From NCBI GenBank assembly GCA_963838775.1, contig CAWISP010000032.1, positions 1 through 64,000 on the forward strand: 64,000 nucleotides of DNA. The letters are read 5' to 3'. The notes under the pieces are model-generated. The model worked only from the letters and a program-made list of their open reading frames with translations, made no database searches and was not told the DNA's origin. The DNA is from Chersky-840 sp963838775 (GTDB taxonomy: Bacteria > Actinomycetota > Acidimicrobiia > Acidimicrobiales > UBA8190). This document shows positions 24,147 through 31,368 of this stretch, piece after piece. Made by a program: the position numbers and the translations under genes. Within the stretch, counting starts at the first letter, position 1. Every line of letters starts with the position of its first letter.

Positions 24147-24669
24147 TGCGTCACAGACCGAGGGCCAGCAGTCGGTGTCGCAAGGGTCGCAACACATCCA
24201 GGTCGTGTACGTCGGCGGGGTGGCCTACGTGCAGGGCAACGCCGCCGGACTGACCTCGGCTATGGGCTTCGCGTCCACGGTGGCGACGAACTACGCCAAC
24301 AAGTGGATCGCGGTGCACAGCACCGACAGCCTCTACAAGTCGATCGTGTCGGCCGTTACCCTGGCCGGCACCCTGGCCCAGCTCGATCCCACCGGCACCC
24401 TCACCGTGACGGCGCCCACCATCGTGGCCGGTCGTCAGGCCGTCGGCGTCAAAGGTGGACTGCCCGGCACCCCGCAACAGGGCGTCACCGGCAACACCAC
24501 CCTCTTCGTGGCCGCGTCGGACCCCACCGTGCCTCTGAAATTCAGCGGCACCGCGGCGCAGGGCTCGCAGCACGTTGTGGACAAGGGCACGTTCAGCAAC
24601 TGGGGCAAGTCGCTGAACCTGACCGCCCCGACCGGCGCGGTGCCGTTCTCCTCCGTGCCGACCAAGTGA
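23896..24669 (+). CDS. Secreted lipoprotein, LppX/LprG-like
   Basis: A 257-residue lipoprotein. MRKTVVGVLGALIALTAASC is a signal peptide with a lipobox ending at Cys20. The mature part, rich in Ser, Thr, Ala and Gly, carries ILKAAATAATKAGSTHYVLT, VVYVGGVAYVQGNAAGL and ANKWIAVHSTDSLYKSIVSA, reminiscent of the LppX/LprA/LprF/LprG fold that carries lipids or glycolipids at the mycobacterial surface. I chose the ATG at 23896 because it gives the best signal peptide. A hairpin follows the stop and separates it from the convergent clpP gene. Confidence 0.75.
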   Translation: MRKTVVGVLGALIALTAASCGSSTPAAKSPGQSKTVSTASVGSLKAKTGAQILKAAATAATKAGSTHYVLTAVEGTSSQTISGDASQTEGQQSVSQGSQHIQVVYVGGVAYVQGNAAGLTSAMGFASTVATNYANKWIAVHSTDSLYKSIVSAVTLAGTLAQLDPTGTLTVTAPTIVAGRQAVGVKGGLPGTPQQGVTGNTTLFVAASDPTVPLKFSGTAAQGSQHVVDKGTFSNWGKSLNLTAPTGAVPFSSVPTK

Positions 24670-24670
24670 A

Positions 24671-24692
24671 GCCCGTATCCGACTGAACGGGC
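24671..24692. terminator. Bidirectional hairpin between lipoprotein and clpP genes
   Basis: GCCCGT and ACGGGC form a 6-base stem around the 10-base loop ATCCGACTGA, exactly in the 24-base gap between two convergent stops. Confidence 0.6.
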
Positions 24693-24693
24693 A

Positions 24694-25326
24694 CTACCCG
24701 GCCATCGCCACCGGCTGAGCGAACGACACGCCGCGTCGGGGGACGATGATGTCGTCGATGAGGCCGTATTCCTTGGCCTCTTGCGCGGTCATGAAGTAGT
24801 CACGATCGAGATCCCTCTCGACCTGGTCGACCGGGCGCCCGCTGTGATGCGAGATGATCTCCGCCAGACGACGGGTGATGGCGAGCACCTCACGCAATTG
24901 GATCTCCATGTCGCGTGGCGTGCCGCGGGTTCCGGCCGATCCCTGGTGGATCATGATCTTGGCGCTCGGCAGGGCCAGGCGCTTGCCTGACGCACCCCCG
25001 CACAGGATCATCGCCGCCGCCGACATGCCCATACCCACGCACACCGTGGACACGTCGGGCCGTATGTGCTGGATGACGTCGTAGATGGCCATGCCCGCGT
25101 ACCCGAGGCCGCCGGGGGAGTTGATGTACAACGAGATGTCACGCTCGGGGTCCTCCGCCTCGAGGTACAGCACCTCGGCGATGATGAGGTTGGCGATCTG
25201 ATCGTCGACCTCCTGGCCGAGGAACACGATCCGTTCGCGCAGGAGCAGTGAGTAGATGTCGAAGGCGCGCTCACCACGAGCCGACTGCTCGAGGACGGTG
25301 GGGATCACCGACTGGCGTAGGGGCAC
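24694..25326 (-). CDS. ClpP-family ATP-dependent protease subunit, catalytically complete
   Basis: A 210-residue ClpP serine peptidase that would degrade proteins fed by a Clp ATPase. The catalytic triad is complete: Ser102 (GMGMSAAAM), His127 (IMIHQG) and Asp176 (LDRDYF). The fold is full length, with SLYINSPGGLGYAGMAIYD and EYGLIDDI. The oxyanion region GMGMS differs from the common GQAAS. The GTG start at 25326 is preceded by CGAGGAGG. It is divergent from an XRE regulator and a catalytically dead ClpP homologue, which suggests common control and perhaps a mixed barrel. It lacks a neighbouring clpX or tig, so it is probably an accessory ClpP. Confidence 0.9.
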   Translation of the reverse strand: MPLRQSVIPTVLEQSARGERAFDIYSLLLRERIVFLGQEVDDQIANLIIAEVLYLEAEDPERDISLYINSPGGLGYAGMAIYDVIQHIRPDVSTVCVGMGMSAAAMILCGGASGKRLALPSAKIMIHQGSAGTRGTPRDMEIQLREVLAITRRLAEIISHHSGRPVDQVERDLDRDYFMTAQEAKEYGLIDDIIVPRRGVSFAQPVAMAG

Positions 25327-25383
25327 GTGCTTCCTCCTCGTGTCGAGCCGCACCCGCTCGGGCCGTGCACCCGGCAGCGGCGT

Positions 25384-25401
25384 TATCTCATTTGCGAGAT
25401 A
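25384..25401. promoter_or_regulatory. Inverted repeat in the clpP/XRE divergent promoter region
   Basis: TATCTC-ATTTGC-GAGATA is a 6-base inverted repeat within a local AT-rich patch, followed by TCATATTCGAGC. It lies midway between the divergent clpP and XRE starts, where an autoregulator would bind. A related sequence is at 27679-27699. Confidence 0.5.
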
Positions 25402-25452
25402 TCATATTCGAGCTAGTGTGGAGTGTCGACACGGTCGGACACGAGGAGGCCG

Positions 25453-25716
25453 GTGACAGCACGACGCCACGAAACGGTGTTCCCCGGATTCCGGGAGATG
25501 GCGCAACGACGCAAGGACCTCAGCGCCGAGCTCGTGAGCCGGCGTCAGGCCGTGGGCCTGTCCCAGACCGAGGTGGCGGCGCGCATGGGAACGTCGCAGT
25601 CCGCTGTCGCCCGCCTCGAGGCGGGGGAGGCCGACGTCCGTCTCTCCACCCTGGAGCGCTACGCGGCCGCCGTGGGCATGGAGCTCGACTGGAGACTGGG
25701 GGAGAGGGGCCGATGA
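25453..25716 (+). CDS. Compact XRE-family regulator coupled to a dead ClpP
   Basis: An 87-residue, almost purely DNA-binding protein. The helix-turn-helix spans about residues 20-75: LVSRRQAVGLSQTEVAARMG, TSQSAVARLEAGEADVRLST and LERYAAAVGMELDWRL. The GTG at 25453 is preceded by GAGGAGGCCG. Its stop overlaps the start of the ClpP-like gene in ATGA, so the two proteins are made together. It probably represses or activates the divergent clpP through the inverted repeat at 25384-25401. It resembles the XRE protein at 23409 in the TSQ..(I/V)ARLE segment. Confidence 0.85.
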   Translation: MTARRHETVFPGFREMAQRRKDLSAELVSRRQAVGLSQTEVAARMGTSQSAVARLEAGEADVRLSTLERYAAAVGMELDWRLGERGR

Positions 25717-26348
25717 CCACCACCTCCGGGACGACCCCGCCTCCCCCCGCCGGAAGGCCCGACGACGGGCACCACCGCTCGGCGCGAGACCGCCTGTTCG
25801 ACCAGCGGGTGGTCTTCCTGTGGGGCTACCTCGACGACACCCTGGCCAGCCAGCTCGCCATCGAGCTGATGACCCTCGATGCCAACGGCGACGACCCTGT
25901 CCACCTCCACATCGACTGCCCGGGGGGCACCCTCGAGGCGGCCCTGTGCCTGGTCGACGTCATCGACCTCCTGGGAGTCGAGCTGACCGCCACCTGCGTG
26001 GGCCAGGCGGCCGGCCCGGCCATCGGGCCCCTCGCCGTGGCCCCGCACCGCCGGGCCACGCCCCATGCCCGCTTCCGCCTCTCAGAGCCGGTCTTCGAGC
26101 TGTCGGGTCCGGCCCGCGAGCTCGACGCCTCGGCGGCCAGCCACCGGGCCCAATTCCGCCGGTTCTGCGAACGGGTGGCCGGCTCACTCGGGCTGGCTCC
26201 CGAGACCCTCGAGACCGACCTCGCCACGGGCCGTTTCCTCGACGCCGATCAGGCGCTCGAGTACGGCCTCATCGACGAGATCTGTGGGCCCGGCGCCCGC
26301 GTGTATCCGATGCCGGGACCCCGCCTCGGATTCAACCCCAGGTCGTGA
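25713..26348 (+). CDS. Catalytically dead ClpP homologue (pseudoprotease)
   Basis: A 211-residue protein with the ClpP fold (RVVFLWGYLDDTLASQLAIE, HLHIDCPGGTLEAALCLVD, EYGLIDEI) but none of the catalytic triad. The serine position is Gly101 (GQAAGPAI), the histidine position Ser124 (RFRLSEP) and the aspartate position Gly173 (LATGRF). The structural residues around each site are kept, so it should fold but not cut. This parallels ClpR subunits of cyanobacteria and plastids, which join active ClpP in mixed rings. Coupling to an XRE gene and divergence from an active ClpP suggest a regulatory or ring-forming partner role, which is inference. Confidence 0.85.
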   Translation: MTTTSGTTPPPPAGRPDDGHHRSARDRLFDQRVVFLWGYLDDTLASQLAIELMTLDANGDDPVHLHIDCPGGTLEAALCLVDVIDLLGVELTATCVGQAAGPAIGPLAVAPHRRATPHARFRLSEPVFELSGPARELDASAASHRAQFRRFCERVAGSLGLAPETLETDLATGRFLDADQALEYGLIDEICGPGARVYPMPGPRLGFNPRS

Positions 26349-26355
26349 CCCCTTT

Positions 26356-26384
26356 CGGCCTGAGGGGAGGGGCATCCCAGGCCG
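26356..26384 (+). terminator. Hairpin after the ClpP-like gene
   Basis: CGGCCTG and CAGGCCG pair around a loop with a further short GGG/CCC match, starting eight bases after the stop. No T-run. Confidence 0.5.
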
Positions 26385-26854
26385 ACCCACGAGCGTGGCG
26401 CAGGCACCCCGTCCTCTCTGCACCAACTTTACATAAGATACATTATCGGCGGCTTTTCCCTTCGAACCGGAGACGACGGGATGGGCCCGGAACTCGACTC
26501 GGGACCGCCCGCCGACCCTGCCGGAGCGCCTCTCCCGGGCCCGTGCACCGAAGCCCTGCCGACGCCCACCCGTCGGGATGCCGCATGGGTCGCCCGCCGT
26601 ACGGGTTCGGTATTTGCCGGGGTTCGTCCAGTCCAGGGTGCATTCGGCGGCGGCCGGTAGACACGTCTGGTGCAGAGGCGTACCTTGGTCCCGAGGCACC
26701 ACCCACGACCCCGTTGGCGACCATTTCACGGACACCGGCGGGGCGTCGGCTTTGGTTCTCACAGCGAGGCCAGCGCCTTGACCGGGTCCGGGATGTCGGT
26801 CGACCCGGGGGCTGCTCTCGACTCCTACCTACGGGTCTGGAGCCCTTGGACGCG
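26385..26854. other. Intergenic region with one AT-rich patch
   Basis: About 470 bases with no convincing gene on either strand. The frames through it are short and lack family features. The only notable signal is an AT-rich patch at 26427-26447 (ACTTTACATAAGATACATTA), similar in character to the other AT-rich sites at 25384 and 27679. It may hold a promoter for a short RNA, but nothing supports one directly. Confidence 0.35.
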
Positions 26855-27568
26855 TCAGCTCGTCTGCAGGTTCTTCTCGAACCAGGCCAGGGTTCGCCTC
26901 CAGGCGTCGGCGGCTGCGTCGGGGTGGTAGTCGGGGCGCATATCGCAATGGAAGCCGTGTCCCGCCCCCGCATACCGCACGATCTCGGTGGGCACCTTGG
27001 CCTTCGCCGCCGCCGTGCGCAGAGCCTCGACCTGCTCGGGCGGAATTCCTTGGTCCTCGTCTCCGTACAGGCCCAGCCACGGCGTCGGGAGCTCGGGGGC
27101 GAGTTCGACCATCGGCTTCATGCCGAAGCGTCCCTCGGTCACACCGCCGCCGTAGAAGGTCACTCCCGCGCCCAGAGACCTGCGCACCGACGCCAAGAAG
27201 GCCACCGTGCCCCCCATGCAGAAGCCCACGATCCCGATACTGCCCAGTGGGAAACCCGCTGCCTCGAGATAGGCGATGGAGGCGTCGATGTCGTTCAGCA
27301 CGCCGGCTTCGGAGAGCCCGGCGAACTGCGGCATGATCTTGTCGTAATCGCCGTACTCGATGACGGGGTCTCGCGTGCGGTGGAAGAGGTGCGGTGCCAC
27401 GGCGCGATAGCCGGCCGAGGCCAGGCGTCTCGTGACGTCCTCGATGTGGGGGTTCACGCCGAAGGCCTCTTGCGCCACGATGACGGCCCCCCGGGCCTCC
27501 CCTTCCGGTTCGGCGTCGTACAACCCCATGTCCCCGTCGGATGTCTTGAGTGTCACAGTCGTCGCCAT
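26855..27568 (-). CDS. Dienelactone hydrolase family protein
   Basis: A 237-residue alpha/beta hydrolase of the dienelactone hydrolase family, which opens lactone or ester bonds with a cysteine nucleophile. The triad is visible: Cys in GFCMGGT near residue 115, Asp in GDEDQGIP near 168, His in AGHGFH near 200. The start MATTVTLKTSDG at 27568, preceded by GGGGGACCG, fits the family better than the ATG 21 bases upstream. It stands alone. The upstream AT-rich patch at 27679-27699 is a likely promoter or operator. The substrate is unknown. Confidence 0.88.
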   Translation of the reverse strand: MATTVTLKTSDGDMGLYDAEPEGEARGAVIVAQEAFGVNPHIEDVTRRLASAGYRAVAPHLFHRTRDPVIEYGDYDKIMPQFAGLSEAGVLNDIDASIAYLEAAGFPLGSIGIVGFCMGGTVAFLASVRRSLGAGVTFYGGGVTEGRFGMKPMVELAPELPTPWLGLYGDEDQGIPPEQVEALRTAAAKAKVPTEIVRYAGAGHGFHCDMRPDYHPDAAADAWRRTLAWFEKNLQTS

Positions 27569-28419
27569 CGGTCCCCCGTGGTCGTCCATGCATCGCTGCC
27601 ATGCCCCCGCCGCTCAGCGGGCGACACACGATGCCACCCCTGCTGCCGTCGCGGCCATCGGCTCGGAAAGCCCGTCGATTATATCATTTTCGTTATATAC
27701 CATCTCCGATATTCGCGGGTCGGTGCCGGTGGGCCGGGTGTCGCAGGTGCCTTCCCGCACATTGACCGCGGCGGCGCGGGATGCGGGCACTCGCGGCGCC
27801 ACGGTTCGAGTCTCCTCGCCGATGGGCTGGGGGCTCGGCAGGGTCCCGGCCGACTCCAGATGATGCCCCCATGGCGCCTGCGGTCGCCCGGTCGATTCGG
27901 GCGACCCGGGGACGATACAAGAACCTGTGCCAGGGCTGAGTGACCACACGGGCCGAGGGCCAGAACAACGCTCTGACCTGCCCGGTGGAACCGGTGATGG
28001 GAGCCGGGACGGCCCTCCCCGACGGCCGTTGGTCCCTCGTCGCGCCCGCATGCGCCTCTCCTGATACCGGGCATCCGCCCAGGGGCCACCACACCTCAGG
28101 GTCCCATTCCGCCCTTCAGCGAGATCGAGCTCCACCATGGACGCGCCTCGCAGCCCGGCAAGGTCCGTCCCACACCGCCACGGCACCGACAACAACGATG
28201 TTCTTCGGTTCGCCCCGGGTCGCGTCGAGCTCGCCCGTGACGACACGTCGCGGTCGCGACCGCGGATCTCCGACAACGTGCACACGCGCACGTTCCAGAT
28301 CGTGAATGCATCGTCGTCCACGTGCGCGGACACAGCGCCGCGTGAGCGGCGACAAGGCGGCGGCCCTGCTCCCACGCTCTGATCTCATCACCGTCGGTCA
28401 TGCCCTAGCCTCCCCTGCC
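27569..28419. other. Large intergenic region between divergent genes
   Basis: About 850 bases between the hydrolase and the MshB-like gene. Apart from the AT-rich element at 27679-27699 I see only GC-rich sequence with overlapping short frames on both strands, none with recognisable domains, ribosome-binding sites or consistent codon use. A degraded gene is possible. A T-arm-like GGTTCGAGTC at about 27803 does not form a tRNA. Confidence 0.4.
27679..27699. promoter_or_regulatory. AT-rich operator-like element upstream of the hydrolase
   Basis: TTATATCATTTTCGTTATAT resembles TTATCTCATTTGCGAGATAT at 25383 (about 16 of 21 positions match by eye). Both lie in divergent intergenic regions. This hints that one regulator, perhaps the XRE protein at 25453, binds both. 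Confidence 0.4.
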
Positions 28420-29211
28420 ATGGCCACCGCGGTGTTCTTCCATGCGCATCCCGACGACGAGGCGATCCAGACCGGGGGCACGATGGCCCGCATGGCCGCC
28501 GAAGGGCACCGGGTCGTGCTCGTAACCGCGACACGCGGGGAACTGGGAGAAGTCCCCGAGGGCATCCTCGCACCCGGGGAGTCGCTCGCCGAGCGACGCG
28601 CCGTCGAGCTCGCCGCTGCCTGTGCGGTCCTCGGAGTGGCGCGCCACGAGTACCTGGGCTACGGCGACTCGGGGATGGCCGGTGAAGCCACCAACGACGA
28701 CCCAGCCTCCTTCTGGCAGGCCGACGTCGACGAGGCGGCGACGCGTCTGGCGGCCATCCTCGACGACGAGCACGCCGATGTCTTCGTCACCTACGACGAG
28801 AACGGCGGGTACGGGCACCCCGACCACATCCAGGTGCACCGCGTCGGACTTCGTGCCGCGTCGCGCGCCGAGACGCCACGGGTGTTCATGGCCACGATGA
28901 ACCGCGACTACATGTTGTCGCTGGCCGATCGCGCCGACGACTTCGGATTCGATCTGCCCGAGGAGCAGCGGTCCATGCTCGACACCATGGGCGTGCCTGC
29001 CGAGCGGGTAACCACGGCCGTGGACGTGAGTGATTACCTCGACCGCAAGCGGGGCGCCATGCAGGCACACCCCAGCCAGATCACCGACACGTCGTTCTTC
29101 CTCAAGATGCCGCCCGAGGCCTTCGCGGCGGTATGGGGCACCGAGTGGTACATGCACGTCGGGGCCGAAGGCGCCCCCGTCATCGAGGAATCGCTGCTCG
29201 CCACGCCATGA
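28420..29211 (+). CDS. PIG-L deacetylase, MshB/Mca-like
   Basis: A 263-residue zinc-dependent N-acetylglucosaminyl deacetylase. The metal-binding AHPDDEA lies near the N-terminus (HAHPDDEAIQTGGTMARMA), followed by VTATRGELGE and the second site YDENGGYGHPDHIQVH. These are the hallmarks of MshB and Mca, which act in mycothiol synthesis and mycothiol-conjugate cleavage. Which of the two this is cannot be decided from sequence alone. The ATG at 28420 is the first codon with family similarity. The stop overlaps the DinB-like start in ATGA, so the pair is coupled. Confidence 0.85.
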   Translation: MATAVFFHAHPDDEAIQTGGTMARMAAEGHRVVLVTATRGELGEVPEGILAPGESLAERRAVELAAACAVLGVARHEYLGYGDSGMAGEATNDDPASFWQADVDEAATRLAAILDDEHADVFVTYDENGGYGHPDHIQVHRVGLRAASRAETPRVFMATMNRDYMLSLADRADDFGFDLPEEQRSMLDTMGVPAERVTTAVDVSDYLDRKRGAMQAHPSQITDTSFFLKMPPEAFAAVWGTEWYMHVGAEGAPVIEESLLATP

Positions 29212-29699
29212 CCCCGACCGACCGCGCCGACCACAACGTTCCCGCCATCGTGTCGGGAGAGCGGGACACACTCCTTGCCTTCCTCGGATACCTGCGCACG
29301 AGCGTCGACCGCAAGCTTGTGGACCTGTCCGAGCACGACGCCCGCCGTCGATTCGTGGTGTCGGGCACCACCCTCCTCGGGGTCGTCAAGCACCTGACCT
29401 TGGTCGAGGTCTACTGGGTGCAACGGCGCTTGGCGGGCGCCGACATGACGTGGAGCGGCGACGGCTTCGACCTCGAGCCCACCGACACGGTGACGTCGGT
29501 ACGCCGGGCCTACGCCGAGGCGGGACGACGAACCGACGAGATCGTCGCCGCCTGTCCCGACCTCGACCAACCCTTGCGCCGGGGACGCCACGGCCTCACC
29601 GTGCGTTGGATGCTCGCCCATCTCGTCGAGGAGACGGCGCGCCACGCCGGGCACGTCGACATCCTGCGAGAGCTCGTGGACGGCGAGACCGGTCGCTGA
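29208..29699 (+). CDS. DinB-superfamily (DUF664) protein
   Basis: A 163-residue four-helix protein of the DinB/DUF664 family. Putative metal-binding histidines are in GVVKHLTLVE (about residue 63) and LAHLVEETARHAGH (about 146 and 150). Several members are mycothiol- or bacillithiol-dependent transferases. Because the gene overlaps an MshB/Mca-like deacetylase by four bases, a mycothiol S-transferase role is a reasonable inference, not shown. Its end is 16 bases from the convergent HtrA gene. Confidence 0.82.
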   Translation: MTPTDRADHNVPAIVSGERDTLLAFLGYLRTSVDRKLVDLSEHDARRRFVVSGTTLLGVVKHLTLVEVYWVQRRLAGADMTWSGDGFDLEPTDTVTSVRRAYAEAGRRTDEIVAACPDLDQPLRRGRHGLTVRWMLAHLVEETARHAGHVDILRELVDGETGR

Positions 29700-29715
29700 A
29701 GCGACATTCTCGGGG

Positions 29716-31170
29716 TCAGCTCGCCGGGGCCAGGCCCAACTTGGCGGTGACGGTGAGCTTCTTTGGGCCCCGGTACAGGGTGAGGCGCACGCTCGTCCCC
29801 GACGACAACGCCTGGACATCGTTGGTGAGCCCCTGCGCCGAGGTGACCGCTTGGCCGTTGAAGCTCACGATGACGTCACCGGTGACGATACCGGCCGAGT
29901 CGGCGGGCGAACCGCTCACCACCGACACCACCAGGGCGCCCGAGGCCGGCACGAGCCCGTAGGCCTGTTGCTCTTCGGTGGTCTCGTCGGTGACCTCGAC
30001 ACCGAGATAGGCCTTGGCCTGGCCCGCCGTCCCCCCGGCCCGCAACGTGGCGACGAGTCCCTGGATGGTCGATGACGGGATGGCGAAGCCGATGTTCTGC
30101 GCCGGCGCGTTCCCGCTGCTCGACGAGGCCACGGCGGTGTCCATCCCCACCACCTGGCCGGCCGAGTCGACCAGCGGCCCGCCCGAGTTTCCCGAGTTGA
30201 TGGCCGCGTCGGTCTGGATCATGTTCTGGAGGGTCTCCCCCGCTCCCCCGCTCGCATCGCCGGCCTGCACGGTGCGGCCCGTGGCCGACACGATGCCCGA
30301 CGTCACCGTGGGCGTGCCGGCGGAGAGCCCGAGGGCGTTGCCGATGGCGATGACGGCGTCACCGACCTGGAGCTTGGTCGAGTCCCCGAACGTCACGGCC
30401 TGGAGGTTGGCCGGCGGGGAGTTGATCTTGAGGAGGGCGGCATCACTGGAGGGGTCCGCCCCCACCAAGGTGGCGGGCAGCGCCGCGGTCTGCCCGTAGA
30501 GGGTGACGGTGATCGTGGTCGCGCCCGAGATGACGTGGTTGTTGGTGATCACCTCGCCGGTTCCCGAGATGATCATCCCCGTGCCCTGGTCCTCCGACGG
30601 CCCACTGAAGACGCCGCCCACCGCCGACCCCGGGCCCTTGGCGTCGATCGACACCACCTCGGGAAGGACGCTCTTCACGATGGTGGGGATCTGCGCCCCG
30701 CCGGCGAGGGCGGGGCCCGGCGTCTCTTCCCCCACACGCACCGGCGGCGCGGCGCTGTCGCTGTTCCCTGTTCCCACCGCCTCGGCGATGCCCGCACCGG
30801 CGGCACCCCCGATGAGCGCGGCGACCACGGCGACGAGGATCCAGCCCCGGGCGCCGCGCGGTCCCTGTCTCGGTTCCGGTGCCGGGATGCTCCCCCCGGA
30901 GCCGGTGAACGGCCCGGACGGGACCGCGCCCGAGGGTGGGACCCCCGGGGGTGGCCATCCTGGGACCACGGGCGCTTCGGCACCTCTCCACACCGGCGTG
31001 CTCGGGGCGGGCGGCGCCACCAGCGGCCCGGCCCCGTAAGGGGGCGGAGGTGGGTGCGAGGACACCGGCGGGGAACCGGCCGGGGGTATCGCGGTTCCTC
31101 CGAGCGACGGAGGCGGGGCCGGTGTCGACTCGGCGTCGTCGGCCCCGTGGTCCTGACGCTCTTCGTCCAC
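29716..31170 (-). CDS. HtrA/DegP-like membrane-anchored serine protease with PDZ domain
   Basis: A 484-residue paralogue of the protease at the left edge of the window. A proline-rich cytoplasmic N-terminus (about 1-105) is followed by one membrane segment (about 108-130), the protease domain and a C-terminal PDZ domain (about 385-475). The triad is His212 (NNHVISG), Asp243 (SSDAALLKI) and Ser329 (SGNSGGPL). The GTG at 31170 has CAGGAG eight bases upstream. HtrA proteins of this layout act in envelope stress responses. Having two in 31 kb suggests division of labour. Confidence 0.92.
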   Translation of the reverse strand: MDEERQDHGADDAESTPAPPPSLGGTAIPPAGSPPVSSHPPPPPYGAGPLVAPPAPSTPVWRGAEAPVVPGWPPPGVPPSGAVPSGPFTGSGGSIPAPEPRQGPRGARGWILVAVVAALIGGAAGAGIAEAVGTGNSDSAAPPVRVGEETPGPALAGGAQIPTIVKSVLPEVVSIDAKGPGSAVGGVFSGPSEDQGTGMIISGTGEVITNNHVISGATTITVTLYGQTAALPATLVGADPSSDAALLKINSPPANLQAVTFGDSTKLQVGDAVIAIGNALGLSAGTPTVTSGIVSATGRTVQAGDASGGAGETLQNMIQTDAAINSGNSGGPLVDSAGQVVGMDTAVASSSSGNAPAQNIGFAIPSSTIQGLVATLRAGGTAGQAKAYLGVEVTDETTEEQQAYGLVPASGALVVSVVSGSPADSAGIVTGDVIVSFNGQAVTSAQGLTNDVQALSSGTSVRLTLYRGPKKLTVTAKLGLAPAS

Positions 31171-31368
31171 CGCTCGTACTCCTGTTCCCTCGGGAGAACC
31201 ACCCTCGAGTGTTCCCGACGCCTGTCAGATTAGGGAACGCACATGGCTCCCGGGTGCGATTGGCTCGTATTCTCAGAACCTGCACAGAAATGCTGCACGA
31301 GCCAACGGGACCAAAGACGCCCGGTGTTCTCACCGTGTCGGCGCCGACGGTAGCGTGGTCCGACCCCA

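Noticed and set aside
27795..27825. GGTTCGAGTC resembling a tRNA T-loop
   Set aside because: The flanking bases do not form the 5-base T-stem and no cloverleaf can be drawn.
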